A DNA stretch of 64,000 bases from Raffaelea ambrosiae (GCA_002778195.1 PCDI01000017.1:42498-106497); one strand, 5' to 3'. Numbered from the stretch's first letter, positions 47,446 to 57,428 are shown. Notes: generated by a model from the letters alone, not told the origin. Numbers and translations are program-made.

Positions 47446-47938
47446 TCATCCATCATGACATGAGCAGACAGCAGCAGTAGCAGGAGGAGGAGGAGGAGGA
47501 GCGACCGGGGAGGTCCCCACACTTTCTACTCGCTTGGGGTGCGCCTCAAGCGATGGCTCCTCTTGAGCCGCAACTGCCCCCATTCTGGCGCGACCAGAAC
47601 AGGCATACGAGATCAACACTTGTCCCGCGGACACCAACCGCGACTCGAGGTCGGGGAGCAGCTTCAGCTCCTCTTCCACGTCTGGCTTTTCTTGGTAGTC
47701 CGGTCTCCGAGAAGGGCCATCGGCTGGGTTGGTTTTCCAGCCCGATGTTTGATTTCAAAATCAAAAGGGGTGAGAATGCACGCAGATTGGCATGATCTGA
47801 CAGGACCTCGATCCTGTGTCGGCTGCCTTCCAAGTACTGGCGCCAGTGCTTGAAAGAGTCAACGATAGCCATCATCTCCTGGTCAGGAGTGCCATACCTC
47901 GACTCTGGTCCGTTCCACTTCCGAGTCTGGCAGACAAG
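47446..47938 (-). mobile_element. Ty3/gypsy retrotransposon remnant (RNase H to integrase linker)
   Basis: On the minus strand one frame (47938 to 47774) reads RYGTPDQEMMAIVDSFKH, WRQYLEGSRH and EVLSDHANLRAF, the RNase H region of Ty3/gypsy elements. Two other frames continue it: LTPFDFEIKHRAGK at about 47775-47734, then NPADGPSRRPDY and a charged stretch down to 47446. The switch between frames shows at least two small insertions or deletions. Reverse transcriptase, integrase core and long terminal repeats are absent, so the copy is dead and truncated. The domain order and the NPADGPSRRPDY motif make the family assignment firm. Confidence 0.8.
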
Positions 47939-48416
47939 CCCCAAGGTCGTTATTAGTACGGATTTTTTTTTTTTTTTAGTCCCCTTGTACGGAAGGGGGT
48001 GGTTACCTCGGTCATCCCTTTCCCACGAAAGAGGGAGTACGTACAGTGCTCGTGAGTCCGCTGAGCATAGGAAGCTGAGCAGGAATCGAGTGGCGTTGTT
48101 GATGGGTCGACGGTTTTTTATCGACAGCGCTGTCGTCATCGTCGTCTCCGTCCCGAATACTTCTTCGTTGCACCCAAGGATTGCCATTTGAAAAGCAAGC
48201 CTGCCAATAGCTGGGTCTTGATGTGAATCAGGCTTTAACCGTATATTTAGCAAATCGAACTCGAAACGGTTACATTACTTCCACTTTACTAAGCTCTCGT
48301 CTTTCATCTTCGTAACTCCAAACAATGTAGCTATAAAGAACACTTCCGTATTAAAGTAGAAAATGTGTATTAAACTCGTTAATTAACGACAAGAAAGTAG
48401 GAGCAATCAAAATAGT
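47939..48416. other. AT-rich non-coding segment
   Basis: From about 48240 to 48416 the DNA is visibly AT-rich, unlike any other part of the window, and holds short A/T stretches (TTAATTAA at 48380). This composition is typical of repeat DNA altered by repeat-induced point mutation or of old relics. No gene is seen. Confidence 0.5.
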
Positions 48417-48724
48417 TTAAATTCCGTTATACTGGGACGGCCCGAGACAATAGACGAAAGAGGTATCCAGATAAGTATCCCATTTGGAATTATCTAGCTT
48501 AATGTCGTCTTCTAGCACAAAGCAGACCACCCATTCGTGCAAGGACTCGTTGGCGGACTCGTGGGTAGACTCGTCAGTTTTCTAAGGAGTAAGTATATAT
48601 CCTAGTCCAGCAATCCTATTTCACTGTGTATACGTACCTTCCGTTTGAGTAGCTGTTGTAAACCCTGGCTAACCGAGCCATTCATGTCGGTCTCCGAGTC
48701 TATATAAATCGACATAGACGACAT
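48417..48724 (-). CDS. Small spliced hypothetical protein
   Basis: A two-exon model, 48724-48638 and 48581-48417, joins in phase 0 across a 56 bp intron (GTACGT...CCTTAG) to give 83 residues. Exon 1 reads MSSMSIYIDSETDMNGS and ends LLKRK. Exon 2 begins KTDESTHESANESLHEWVV and ends in DTSFVYCLGPSQYNGI before a TAA. The retained frame would stop in the intron. The peptide is of normal composition despite AT-rich DNA, but I recognise no family. It could also be a piece of a longer relic. Only the clean splice and frame support it. Confidence 0.3.
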
Positions 48725-48729
48725 GATAG

Positions 48730-48880
48730 ACAGCTTGAAAGTGTGCAAGCCAACGAGACAGTGTGTAAGGCAGCGAGAGAGTGTGTAAAGCAGCGAGAAA
48801 GTGTGTGAGGCAGCGAGAAGGTGTGTAAGGCAGCGAGAAAGGGTGTGAATAAGACAGCGAGAAAGTGAGAAAGTGAGTAA
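48730..48880. repeat. Minisatellite, unit about 20 bp
   Basis: About six imperfect copies of GTGTGTAAGGCAGCGAGAGA-type units. Reading through them gives a repeated Ser-Leu-Ser-Arg-Cys-Leu peptide on the minus strand, which explains the open frame there without a gene. Confidence 0.75.
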
Positions 48881-49359
48881 AAAAATTAACGTCTTCCTCT
48901 GTATATTCTCGCCTGTCTTCCTCTGCATATCACGTCCTTCGTGATCGAGTACTCGCCGGTGTACCAGGAGCCGAGCTTCAAGATCCTGCGCAACGTGTCC
49001 TCGGGTCCGTCTGAGAATCCCAACGCGACCCTGACCCCATAGATGATCTCGTACGTGAAGCAGTCCACGCTCGGGATCCCCCTCTGGCGGAACAACAGGG
49101 AAAGGATTTTTCGCATGTTTGCCAACTGCATTTGTATGGTGTCTCGCGCGTGTGCGTCTTCCCCAGAGGAACTCGATTTTGTCGGATGTTGGGTATTGAC
49201 ATCGCCGTTCGTTCGCTTTTTCCCCGAGGCCGGAACAGCTGTTTACCACGCCCGGAAGAGATCTCCGTCTAATGGACGCGTTAGCCTTTCTTTCATTATG
49301 TGTAGAAGAAAACATAGCCACCTACAACGAGTCAGACCAAGGACGGACTGGAAGCACCT

Positions 49360-49491
49360 GCGGCGGATGCGCTCGCCGTTCTTGATGACGTGGTCGGGCC
49401 CGCCGATGCTGTCGTTGACGGTGACCGTGCCGGCCTCCATGGCGGCGCGGTGGTAGGCCGCCGGCCGGTCGCGGAAGTCCTGGCGCGTCCC
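49360..49491 (-). pseudogene. RluA-type pseudouridine synthase fragment (Pus9/Rib2-like)
   Basis: On the minus strand the segment DFRDRPAAYHRAAMEAG, TVTVNDSIGGPDHV and IKNGERI matches the S4-like N-terminal part of fungal RluA-family tRNA pseudouridine synthases (Pus8/Rib2 and Pus9), where the following residues should be SHTLHRHEPPV. That continuation is missing: the frame turns into RRRCFQSV. About 40 codons of a 400-500-residue enzyme are present, with no catalytic domain, so this is a fragment. Its 5' edge touches the ketosynthase fragment on the other strand. Confidence 0.6.
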
Positions 49492-49506
49492 CGCAATGCG
49501 AGCCAA

Positions 49507-49760
49507 GGCCCGCTGGTCCTGGGATCGGTCAAGGGCAACATTGGCTACACGGAGAGTGCGGCTGGCATTGCTGGACTGATTGAGGCCGTTCTGATGCTGG
49601 AGAACCAAGCTGTGGCTCCTCAGGTGAATTATGCTTACGACCTAGACGACCTGGTGGCCCAGCTCGACGTCTTACAGCAGACGCCCGTGGCCGTGCGCAC
49701 GCCCTTTAAGGGCAGCGGAAAAGAATCCGGGGGCGCTCGGGTGGGCTACCCGCTGCAAAG
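49507..49760 (+). pseudogene. Polyketide synthase ketosynthase fragment
   Basis: The plus frame reads GPLVLGSVKGNIGYTES, AAGIAGLIEAVLMLEN and PQVNYAYDLDDLV, the C-terminal part of a type I polyketide ketosynthase domain. In active enzymes the NIG is followed by His, one of the two catalytic histidines. Here that residue is Tyr. No active-site cysteine region, acyltransferase or any other domain accompanies it, and the frame soon decays into a Lys/Arg-rich end. It is an isolated dead piece of under 90 codons. Confidence 0.75.
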
Positions 49761-50371
49761 AAGAAAAAAAAGAAGACGGATTGCTGCACATCGTTTTTTT
49801 TAAAACGACGACCGCGAGTTGGTGTCGTAGACGAGGACAAAGCCATCGGATGACTGGATTTCCAAACACAAATCATCCTCTTAACCGCCCCTATTCACAA
49901 TCTCGAGAACACAGGATTAATTGGGGGTGGTTGTGTTGCCACAATGAAAGGTGTGTGTGTGGGAGAGAGAGAGAGAGAGCACGGAAGAAACCAGGTACTT
50001 AAATGGAAGTTTACAAGAGGTGCAGCTAAACTTGTACCAAACAATTTAAATGCTGCTGCCAAAATCTGTGGCCCATTACTCTCAGTCTGTGTTTTCCCAT
50101 CGTCGTTGACGAAGACGCAGCAGCACAACGCAGGAAATATGAGAACTAGGGCTATTTTTAACCATAAGAGAGCACGTGGGTGAGCACGTGGGTTCAAAGA
50201 AGTGCCATTGGACTCGGAACGGAACAGAAAACGAGAACAGAAAACAGAACATACAACAAGAAACAGAAAATAAGAAACAGCCCAACGCCTGCATTCGCCA
50301 CCGATTGGGTATCGTATCCCCCGTCCTAGAACCTAGTCCACGCCCATGTTGCCATCCGATCTGCTCTCCCC
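49761..50371. other. Intergenic region after the NLR gene
   Basis: No gene is seen. It contains a short GA repeat (about 49959-49980) and two close CACGTG sites (50173-50178 and 50185-50190) inside a duplicated AGCACGTGGGT. They lie downstream of the NLR stop, so a promoter role is doubtful. Confidence 0.5.
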
Positions 50372-53144
50372 TTAGATGTCCCCTTGGACGCCCTTGGCCT
50401 CGTGCTCGCCTCCGTCTTCGTCGTCCTCGGAATCGCAATCCTCGTCTTCCTCTTCCTCCTCTCGCGCCTCCTCCTCCCCCCAGTAGTCCTCCTCCAGATC
50501 CGCCAGCCCCATCGTGTTCCGCTTCGCCAGCTGCAGGTCCAGCTCGTAGTCGTTGATCGTGTCCATGCGCGCCAGGATGAAGCGGATCCGGCACGCCACC
50601 GCCTGCGAGTACAGGCCCTCGAACCGCTCCACCGCCCGCCACAGCACCTCAAACTCGCCCCGCGCCTGCCGTCGCTTCCCCTGCGCCAGCAGACACCGCG
50701 CCAGGTTCTCGCGGATGCCAAACACGGACGGGTGGCACGCGCCCAGCGCCAACGTCGCCCGCTGCAGACACTCCCGGTACACCGGCTCTGCCCGCGCCGA
50801 CTCGCCCGCCAGGTCCACCACCGCCGCCCACTTGGACCGGCTCAGCACCGTCGCCGGGTGCGCCGCGCCCAGCCGGTGCCGCTGGCTGTGGTGCACCGTC
50901 CGCAGCAGCAGCTGCGCGTGCACCAGCTCGCCCTCGGCCTGCTGCAGATCCGACAGCTGCTCCATGGCGCGTTCCATGGCCCGGAGCGTGTCCGCCGAGG
51001 GGGTGGGTCGGGAGGACGTCGTAGGCCACGTGGACTGTCTGGGTGGGCGATGGCCGTCTTCCTGGTGGTCGCCTTCCTGGCCCTGGCCCTGGCCTTGGTC
51101 CTCCTCCTCCTCCTCCTCCCCAACATCCTCGAGAGAGAGCACGCGCGTCTGCAAAAGAGCCCGCGCCCCCGTGCTGTTGCCGGCCTGGGCCAGGTACACC
51201 GTCAGGTCGCCCAGCGCCTGCCGCATCCGCTTCTCCTGCGCGTCCGCGCCAAACGGGTCCTCGCCCGCCAGCGCCTCGTTCGTGAGCACCGCCGCCGCGT
51301 CCTGGTACCGGCCCTGCGCCGCGTGCCAGGCCGCGCACTGCCGCGCCGCGTCGAGGCGCAGCGGCCGCGGCAGGTCGTCCCGGGCGAGGATGGCCTCGTA
51401 GGGGGGGGTGGTGGCGATGGATCCAGGGTCCTCGCGGATGCCCGTGCCGCCCATGGCCGTGTCGTCAATGTCTCTCTTGCTGCCCTTTTCGCTCGCGGCG
51501 TCGACCACGCTTTGCACACGGATCGCGTCCAGCTGCAGACGCACGTCCTGCAGGAACCACGCCGGGTGCTCGTCCCTCACCGCCTGGTACAGAGCCGCGG
51601 CCGTCTGGCATGCGCCGTGGTCCTCGCAGAACCGCGCCAGCGCCCGGAAGTCGACGTCTGCGGGCGCCTCCAGCCGCACGCCCGCCGGCAGCCGCACCAG
51701 CGGCGGCTGCAGCTGCTGCCAGCGCCTGAGCGCGGCGGTGACGGTCTGGACCAGTTTGGTCTCGTGATCCCAGCCAAAGGCCAGGTCTGTTGCCGCCGCC
51801 GCTCCCGCTCCCACCCTCGTTCGGAGGGGTGCGACAGCCGCGGCCAGGCGGGTCCAGGGGTTGAAGGCACCCTTCTGCTGTGTGTTGCCGCTGCCGCCGC
51901 TGCTGCTGCTGCTGAGGAGGTCTGCAAACATCAGTCCGGCCCCGCCGTGCACCAGCAGGCCGGGTCCCTCTTCGAGCAGGTAGTCGGGCAGCGTGGCGTA
52001 GGCGTGGCCGTGGTGGATCGATACCGAGATGTCCCAGGGGATGCCGGGGACAGAAGTTCCACCAGGGCCCTCCAGACCCAACAGGCCCAGAGAAATGTCT
52101 GGACAGGAGCGGTCTGTCATGGCCAGCATGAGCGCGAACCGAGACCGGGCGGCACTCTCGACCGGGTGCGTCGCCCGCAGGTGGCCCCACCAGGATGTGA
52201 TCTTGCGGAGCAGCCAGCTGTTCTCGCGCATGAGCGTCCCGGCCACGACGCCATTGCTGCTGCTGCCCGTGGATAGAGACGGCAGCAGGTTGGGAGGGAT
52301 GACGTGTTCCGAGAAGGGGTCCTGGAAGGGGTCCTGGAGGAGGTCCTGGAGGGGGTCCTGGAGGGTATCCTGGGAGGGATCCTGGAAGAAGTTCCCCGTA
52401 GATGGAGACGAAGTGACATGGATCTCCAAGTCTGCCGGAAGGGTAGCCTCTTGTTCTTTTTCCCCTTCTTCTTGCCCCTGCCGCAGTCGTTCCCGCTGTT
52501 TCTGCTCCTGCCGCTCCCGCCGCTCCTGCTGCTCCTGCCGCTGCAGCTGCCTCTGCAGCCGCCGCCGGCTGAACGCAATCAGCCCCGGCCCGTCCACATC
52601 GACATACTCGCGCGTGCAGATGATGGCGTGGCCGCGGAAGCCCGACACGGACGGCACCAGCCGCAGGAGCTCGCGCCAGTTGTGCCGCCGGGGCCGCACC
52701 GGCGCCGTCCACACCGGCAGCAGCGGGTACGGCGAGCGCGACGAGAGGTCGTCGACGACCAGGAGCCATTTGGACGCGTGAGCCGCCGCCGCCGCCGTCG
52801 CCTCCCGGGGGCGCTCCAGCCACTCGGTCACCTTTTGCACCAGATTGTAGAGCTCCTCGTCGTCGAGGTCTCGCTTTCGAGTCTCTTCTTTTGCCTCTTC
52901 TTTTGCCCCTTCTTTTGCCCCTTCTTTTGCCCCCCCAATCTTCGCCTCGGCCGCCCGGAAGCTGAGCTCGATGGACTTGCGCGTCGACGCGTTGATCCAG
53001 ATCACCGTCTCGTATTCCGGGTGCGCCCGCGCATACCGCAGCGCCGTGTACGTCTTGCCCGAGCCGTGGCGGCCGCACAGGATGGCCACGGGCCATGCAT
53101 CGTCTTCGCTGCTCTCCTCGTCCTCGTCCTCCTCTTTGTCGTCG

Positions 53145-53179
<35 letters not shown>

Positions 53180-54697
53180 ATCGTCCTCCTCCTGGTGGTG
53201 GCGAGCAGGCAACAGACGTGACCGGGGTGAGCTGAGCTTGTCTCGCCACCAGCCCAGGATGCTGGTTGGGCTCGTCGTCGTCGTTGTTGTTGCTGTTGTA
53301 GCCGGTACCTCTAGCTCGGGCTCTGGCCCGGGTGCTTCTTCGGGTTCTGGCTCGGGGCCGCTCCAGTAGGCAAAGAAATCCTCCAGTGCTTGAAGTTGTT
53401 CGGCGCACACGCCTTCTTTGTCTGAGACCGCCAGGCCTGCTGCTGCGTAGACAATGGAGTCTTGTCGCGAACGGGACTGTGGACTGGACTGTGGACGGAA
53501 TTGCGAACGGGATTGCGTGCCTTTTTCCTCTTCTTTTTCGTCGTCGTCGTCGTCGTCGTCGTCGTTCTCCTCATCCTTTGCTGTGCCCATCTCCTCGTCT
53601 CCTTCGTTTGGCTCCAGGTCGGCGGGCAATTCAAACACCCGCGCTGGCCGGCAGGGGATGCTCAGATCGTCGCGCGCCGTGCCGCAGATGTCGCTGATGG
53701 CCGCCAGGATCTGTTGCAGGTCGGCGTCGTCGGGCCCGGCAAACTTGCACAGGTCCATGTGGCGCCGGTGGAGCGTCTGCACATGGTGGTACCGCACAGA
53801 CGAGGACGCGCGTCGGGGAGGAGTGGTGGTGGTGGTGGTGGTGGTGGTGATGCCGCCCTCCTCCTCCTCCTCAAAGTCGTAGATGACCAGCCGGGTCGCC
53901 AGCGGCTTGAAGCTCTCCAGCTGGTACGCGAGCACCCTGGCCCACCGACGCAGCTCCTCGTCGAGGCTCTCGCCCTGCAGGACGCCGCTCGTGCGCCGAA
54001 TGGCGCGGATGGTGGCCCGGTCGTACGGCACCATCCTGACGATGCTCAAGATGCGGTCGGCCAGGCCGTCGGGCAGCCCGCAGTGCGGCGTGCCCAGGAA
54101 CACGATGCCGCGGATGTCGTCGCAGACCTCGAGAATCTCCGGCTTGTCGCTGATGCGGCCGCGGACCAGCGCGTTCTTGACCAGGAGGCCGCCGAGGCTG
54201 TGGCAGACCAAGACGATGGGCAGCCGCCGGCCGCGGCCGCCGTCGCCACCACCGCTCTCGCGGCGCAGACAAGCGAGCTCGCGCGTCAGGTGGATGGTCT
54301 GGCGGAGGAGCACGCGGCGCACGAGATACTCCACCGTGCGGAACTTGGCATCGTAGTCGTAGGTGCTGATGCGGGCGCGGACGCCGGCGCGGTCGCGGAG
54401 CGCCGCCGGGAGCGCCGTGTCGGGCCAGCTGAACGTCTGTCCCGTCGCCGCATCCGGCGGGCCCGACCAGGCCGTGCGGCTGTCGGTTTCGAGGCCGTGC
54501 ACCAGGACAATGTCGACGTCCGGGTCGGGCGGGTCGTGGCGCACGTGCAGCCAGTGCCGTTCTAAGTGCGGTGGTGTCTGCCTCGGTTGCTGCTGGAGGC
54601 AGGACCGTGCAAAGCCGGCGGCTTCGTCTAGAGCCATGCCGGCGACGATAGCGGCCGTCGTTGCGGCCGATGCTGCGAGCCCGAACAGTTCGGCCAT
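50372..54697 (-). CDS. Fungal NLR (STAND) protein: SesB-type hydrolase, NTPase, TPR
   Basis: A single exon of 1441 residues, starting at the ATG of MAELFGLAAS (54697). The upstream in-frame ATG (54850) would only add an Asn/Asp repeat. Domains in order: an alpha/beta-hydrolase of SesB type at about 60-270 with IVLVHGLETD, nucleophile elbow VCHSLGG (Ser167) and GTPHCG. Next comes the NLR-typical HRRHMDLCKFAGPDD near 311-325, acidic linkers, then a P-loop NTPase with Walker A GRHGSGKT (about 541-548), Walker B KWLLVVDDL (about 642-650) and sensor IICTREY. A Gln/Arg coiled-coil stretch and LQDP repeats (771-793) follow, and at about 1240-1400 TPR units of the kind LGAAHPATVL and ACHPSVFGIRENLA. 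Such proteins sense non-self and trigger incompatibility or cell death. Ligand and partner are unknown. The Asp runs come from GTC/GAC microsatellites. Confidence 0.85.
52312..52400 (-). repeat. 12 bp minisatellite in the NLR gene (LQDP repeats)
   Basis: About seven tandem 12 bp units encode the tetrapeptide pattern LQDP / FQDP / SQDT. A multiple of three keeps the frame open, so copy number can vary between strains without breaking the protein. Confidence 0.85.
52876..52942 (-). repeat. Short repeat in the NLR gene (GAKE units)
   Basis: About four 12 bp units encode repeated GAKE or EAKE tetrapeptides between Walker A and Walker B of the NLR. Confidence 0.8.
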
Positions 54698-56159
54698 GTT
54701 GTTGCGGTTGTGGTCGTCGTCGTTGTTGTTGTTGTTGTTGTTTGTCGAAGATGTGTAGCCACGACTGGGCTGACGTGTTCTTGATGCAATGCGGAAGCCT
54801 CCACTAAGGGGTGTTTTTTGGCGAGTTTGTGCGCATGCAATGCGTGTCATCAGTCAAGGCAAGGTGGGCGGTGTTCAGTCTGCAAGGATGGCGATGTTTG
54901 CACGATCGATGCACGTGGTGGTCAATGTTCGGTGTTCACAGAGTCTGCGGTGTAGATGTTTTGCGTGGGCAAGGAAAACCGAACCGAGTGCGAGATCTCC
55001 ATGGCTTCAAGAAGGCATCGAGAAGGATGCCAGGTCCGCATCTGGATGGAAGTGAAAGAAGGGGTCGCTGCCGCCTTGCTGAAAGGATGGGACGGCCTGG
55101 AAAGCCTGCTTCTTTGTGTTGGATGCGACGCACCATCGCCAAACACAAAGTGGCCAGTCAGAAGCCGGCACGCGCGCCACGCCAGTGCCGTGTGTATGCG
55201 TCCGGGCACGTCTTGCGCTTGCAGTTGGCGCCCTCTTTGTGCTGATTGTGCTGGCAAAGCGGCCTACACCGGGTGTGCGTCCAGGAGTCTGTTGAGGTCG
55301 GTTTGGGGTCTGGAGGCGTGTTGAGGTGGGTCCCGGGTCTGACCATGGTCGTGTGCAGCAGTCAACAGTCAGGCAGGCGTGGCAGGCGTTTCAGCCGCAA
55401 GCTGACCGTTTTCACGCGGACATCGGGCGGCGGGACGGAATGCACGTTGGGAAGAAGGAGAGTGCAGTCAAGGCAGACTGGGCGGTGCTCCACCGCGGAA
55501 AGGCTGAGCCTCCAAGAAGGCGACTGCAGTGGCCAAGTCTACGAAGTGGGGTGTACCGTGTATGACGGGCCGTGTACCGTGTACCTTCTACGGTGTGCCT
55601 TGTCACTTGTATCTGACCAGTACGTCACACATGCAGTGAATGCTGTCTGAAGAGCAAACCAGGCTGCCAGAACGACGGTCAGCCTTGTGTGTTCGCATTA
55701 GGGTTAGCTCGGGTGGCTTAGTGCGCTACCTGTAAGCCACCGTATCTTACAGGGAGCCAGTGTCACCAAAGACCTGTCAGCCAGTATTACATGAATTGGG
55801 GCCGACTTTGCCAGGCATATGTATCGTATTTTTGATGGTTCTGACCGCCTCTTTTCTGTCTGATCACAGAATCTTGCTTCCCAAAATAATTACTCAGTGG
55901 ATAGTCGCAAAAAGAAAAAGAAAGGAAAAAAGTGAAAATTCTACCTAAAGACATCTCAACTTGTTGTGCGGATCACCGGACAGCAGCCTGCCTGACCAAC
56001 CAATCCTTCAGGCGTCAGCCAGGCCGCATGGTTTCTGTCTGACGTGATCGCCCTGATTTGGGCATATCCTTCCCGTACGTGTCATGCCTAGCCGCCCGCC
56101 TTCAACGCCCTGCCTGGCCCCGGCCTGCTCCACCTGCTAACTGGTGGCTCCCCAGGCTC
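54698..56159. other. Intergenic region between NLR and gasdermin-like gene
   Basis: No gene is supported in 1.46 kb. It holds the NLR promoter and the 3' region of the gasdermin-like gene, several GTGTACC-type repeats near 55550-55590, and the overlapping inverted repeats at 55712-55753. Confidence 0.55.
55712..55753. repeat. Two overlapping, mutually exclusive hairpins
   Basis: A perfect 9 bp inverted repeat, GGTGGCTTA (55712-55720) with TAAGCCACC (55733-55741), overlaps a perfect 8 bp one, CCTGTAAG (55729-55736) with CTTACAGG (55746-55753). Four bases (TAAG) are shared, so only one stem can form at a time. The role is unknown. A tRNA was considered and rejected. Confidence 0.7.
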
Positions 56160-57428
56160 TTATGGGCTTGCCGGGTCGTCCTCCTCGTCAGACTCGGTAG
56201 ACGTGGATTGGGGCGCGTTGTCGTCCGGGTACAGCAGCACAAACGCAGAGGCAGCCTCGCTGTCCGCGTCGCTGCCATCATCGTCCTCTGCGCCGGACGA
56301 CTCTGCATCGCTGTCTCCTTCCGCTGCGCCTCCCATGCCCAGCGGCGCCGCGTAGTTCCCCTCGATCGGGTCGTCGCCCAGATGCCAGACGGCCTCGTCG
56401 CCGATCTCCACGTCGGCGTCGTCAAAGTCCACGTCGTCCTGCGAGGCCGCCAGCCATGCCCGGGGCCCCGCCAACATGCCCTTGGGCTTGGGGTGGTACG
56501 TCAGCGGCAGGTAGCTGCAGGCAAACAGCATCTCGCCCTCGTAGGTCCCTTGCGCGCCGACGTCGCGACCCGTCGCCCGCTTGGCCTCGGCCTGCAGCTC
56601 GACGGGCGTGCCGGTCGTCTGGTGCGTGCCCGTGCCGGCGCCCGCGTGGGCGGTGCGCAGCTTCTTGGCGTTCTCGGCCCGGGCCATGTCGACAAAGGTG
56701 ATGAAGCCGACGACGATGCCGATCTTGCCGTGCGCGCGCAGAAACGACAGCACGGCCTTGCGGTAGGCCGCGCGCACGCGCAGCTGCTCGCTCAGCTGGC
56801 GGGCCTCCACGGCGCCGGCGAGGCCGAGCACGTAGTTCTTGACGACGACAAAGGCACGGGCCAGCCACGCCCACCACCAGCCGCCGGTGCTGGCAGCGGT
56901 TGCGGCTGTGGCTGCAGCTGTGGCTGTGGCCATGGCCGTCGACGTGGATGTGGACGCCGCGTCGTCTTCTGCCGCCGGCTTGATGGGATGCTCTTCGCCG
57001 TGCGGTGCGGCAGCCGGAACAGGAGCAGACGCGGGTCGGGGGGGCGCCCGGAGCAGGGCACGGATCGTGTCCGGCGCATTGCGCATGGTGATTCGTCGGG
57101 CGACACGCGATTCGATGGCCTGGTCTCTCGTCCTTTCCCTCCCAAAGGCTCCCGTAATCAGAGTCTCCAGTTTCAGGGAGGCGCTCCGGCTGTGGGCGGC
57201 CCTTGTGACGAGTCGGACGTCGTGGATGTAGACAGGTTTGGGTGGGTAGAGCTCGTCGATGGCATCGCGAGCCTTGAGAGTGTGCGGGGGCACCGGGACA
57301 TGGCTTCCGGAAATGGGCGCGGTGGCGTCACGCACAGCGAGTCCAAGCAGGCAGTTGAACAAATTGTCGTCAAGACGTTCCACATTGTCGAGGAGAAAGT
57401 ACGGCTTCTTGGTGGTCCGTTTGCGCAT
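56160..57428 (-). CDS. Gasdermin-like pore-forming protein (putative)
   Basis: A single exon of 422 residues. It reads like the fungal gasdermin-like family (RCD-1/HET-Q1 type), which form membrane pores and kill the cell after proteolytic release. The start PYFLLDNVERLDDNLFNCLL is followed by an alternating strand region at 67-95 (YIHDVRLVTRAAHSRSAS, then LKLETLITGAFG). A second amphipathic hairpin lies at about 234-300 (HGKIGIVVGFITFVD, ending EGEMLFACSYLPLTYH), with small and polar residues in between as in membrane-inserting beta hairpins. An Ala/Thr insert (about 128-182) interrupts the core. The last 90 residues are strongly acidic and may be the releasable inhibitory tail. Fungal members are usually 250-290 residues, so this one is long. 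The divergent neighbour encodes a CHAT protease. I cannot run a structure comparison, so the call rests on pattern and context. Confidence 0.55.
   Translation of the reverse strand: MRKRTTKKPYFLLDNVERLDDNLFNCLLGLAVRDATAPISGSHVPVPPHTLKARDAIDELYPPKPVYIHDVRLVTRAAHSRSASLKLETLITGAFGRERTRDQAIESRVARRITMRNAPDTIRALLRAPPRPASAPVPAAAPHGEEHPIKPAAEDDAASTSTSTAMATATAAATAATAASTGGWWWAWLARAFVVVKNYVLGLAGAVEARQLSEQLRVRAAYRKAVLSFLRAHGKIGIVVGFITFVDMARAENAKKLRTAHAGAGTGTHQTTGTPVELQAEAKRATGRDVGAQGTYEGEMLFACSYLPLTYHPKPKGMLAGPRAWLAASQDDVDFDDADVEIGDEAVWHLGDDPIEGNYAAPLGMGGAAEGDSDAESSGAEDDDGSDADSEAASAFVLLYPDDNAPQSTSTESDEEDDPASP

Noticed and set aside
55701..55770. tRNA-like segment with an A-box-like TAGCTCGGGTGG
   Set aside because: No B box (GGTTCGANTCC), no acceptor stem and no normal anticodon arm can be drawn. 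The inverted repeats explain the apparent structure.
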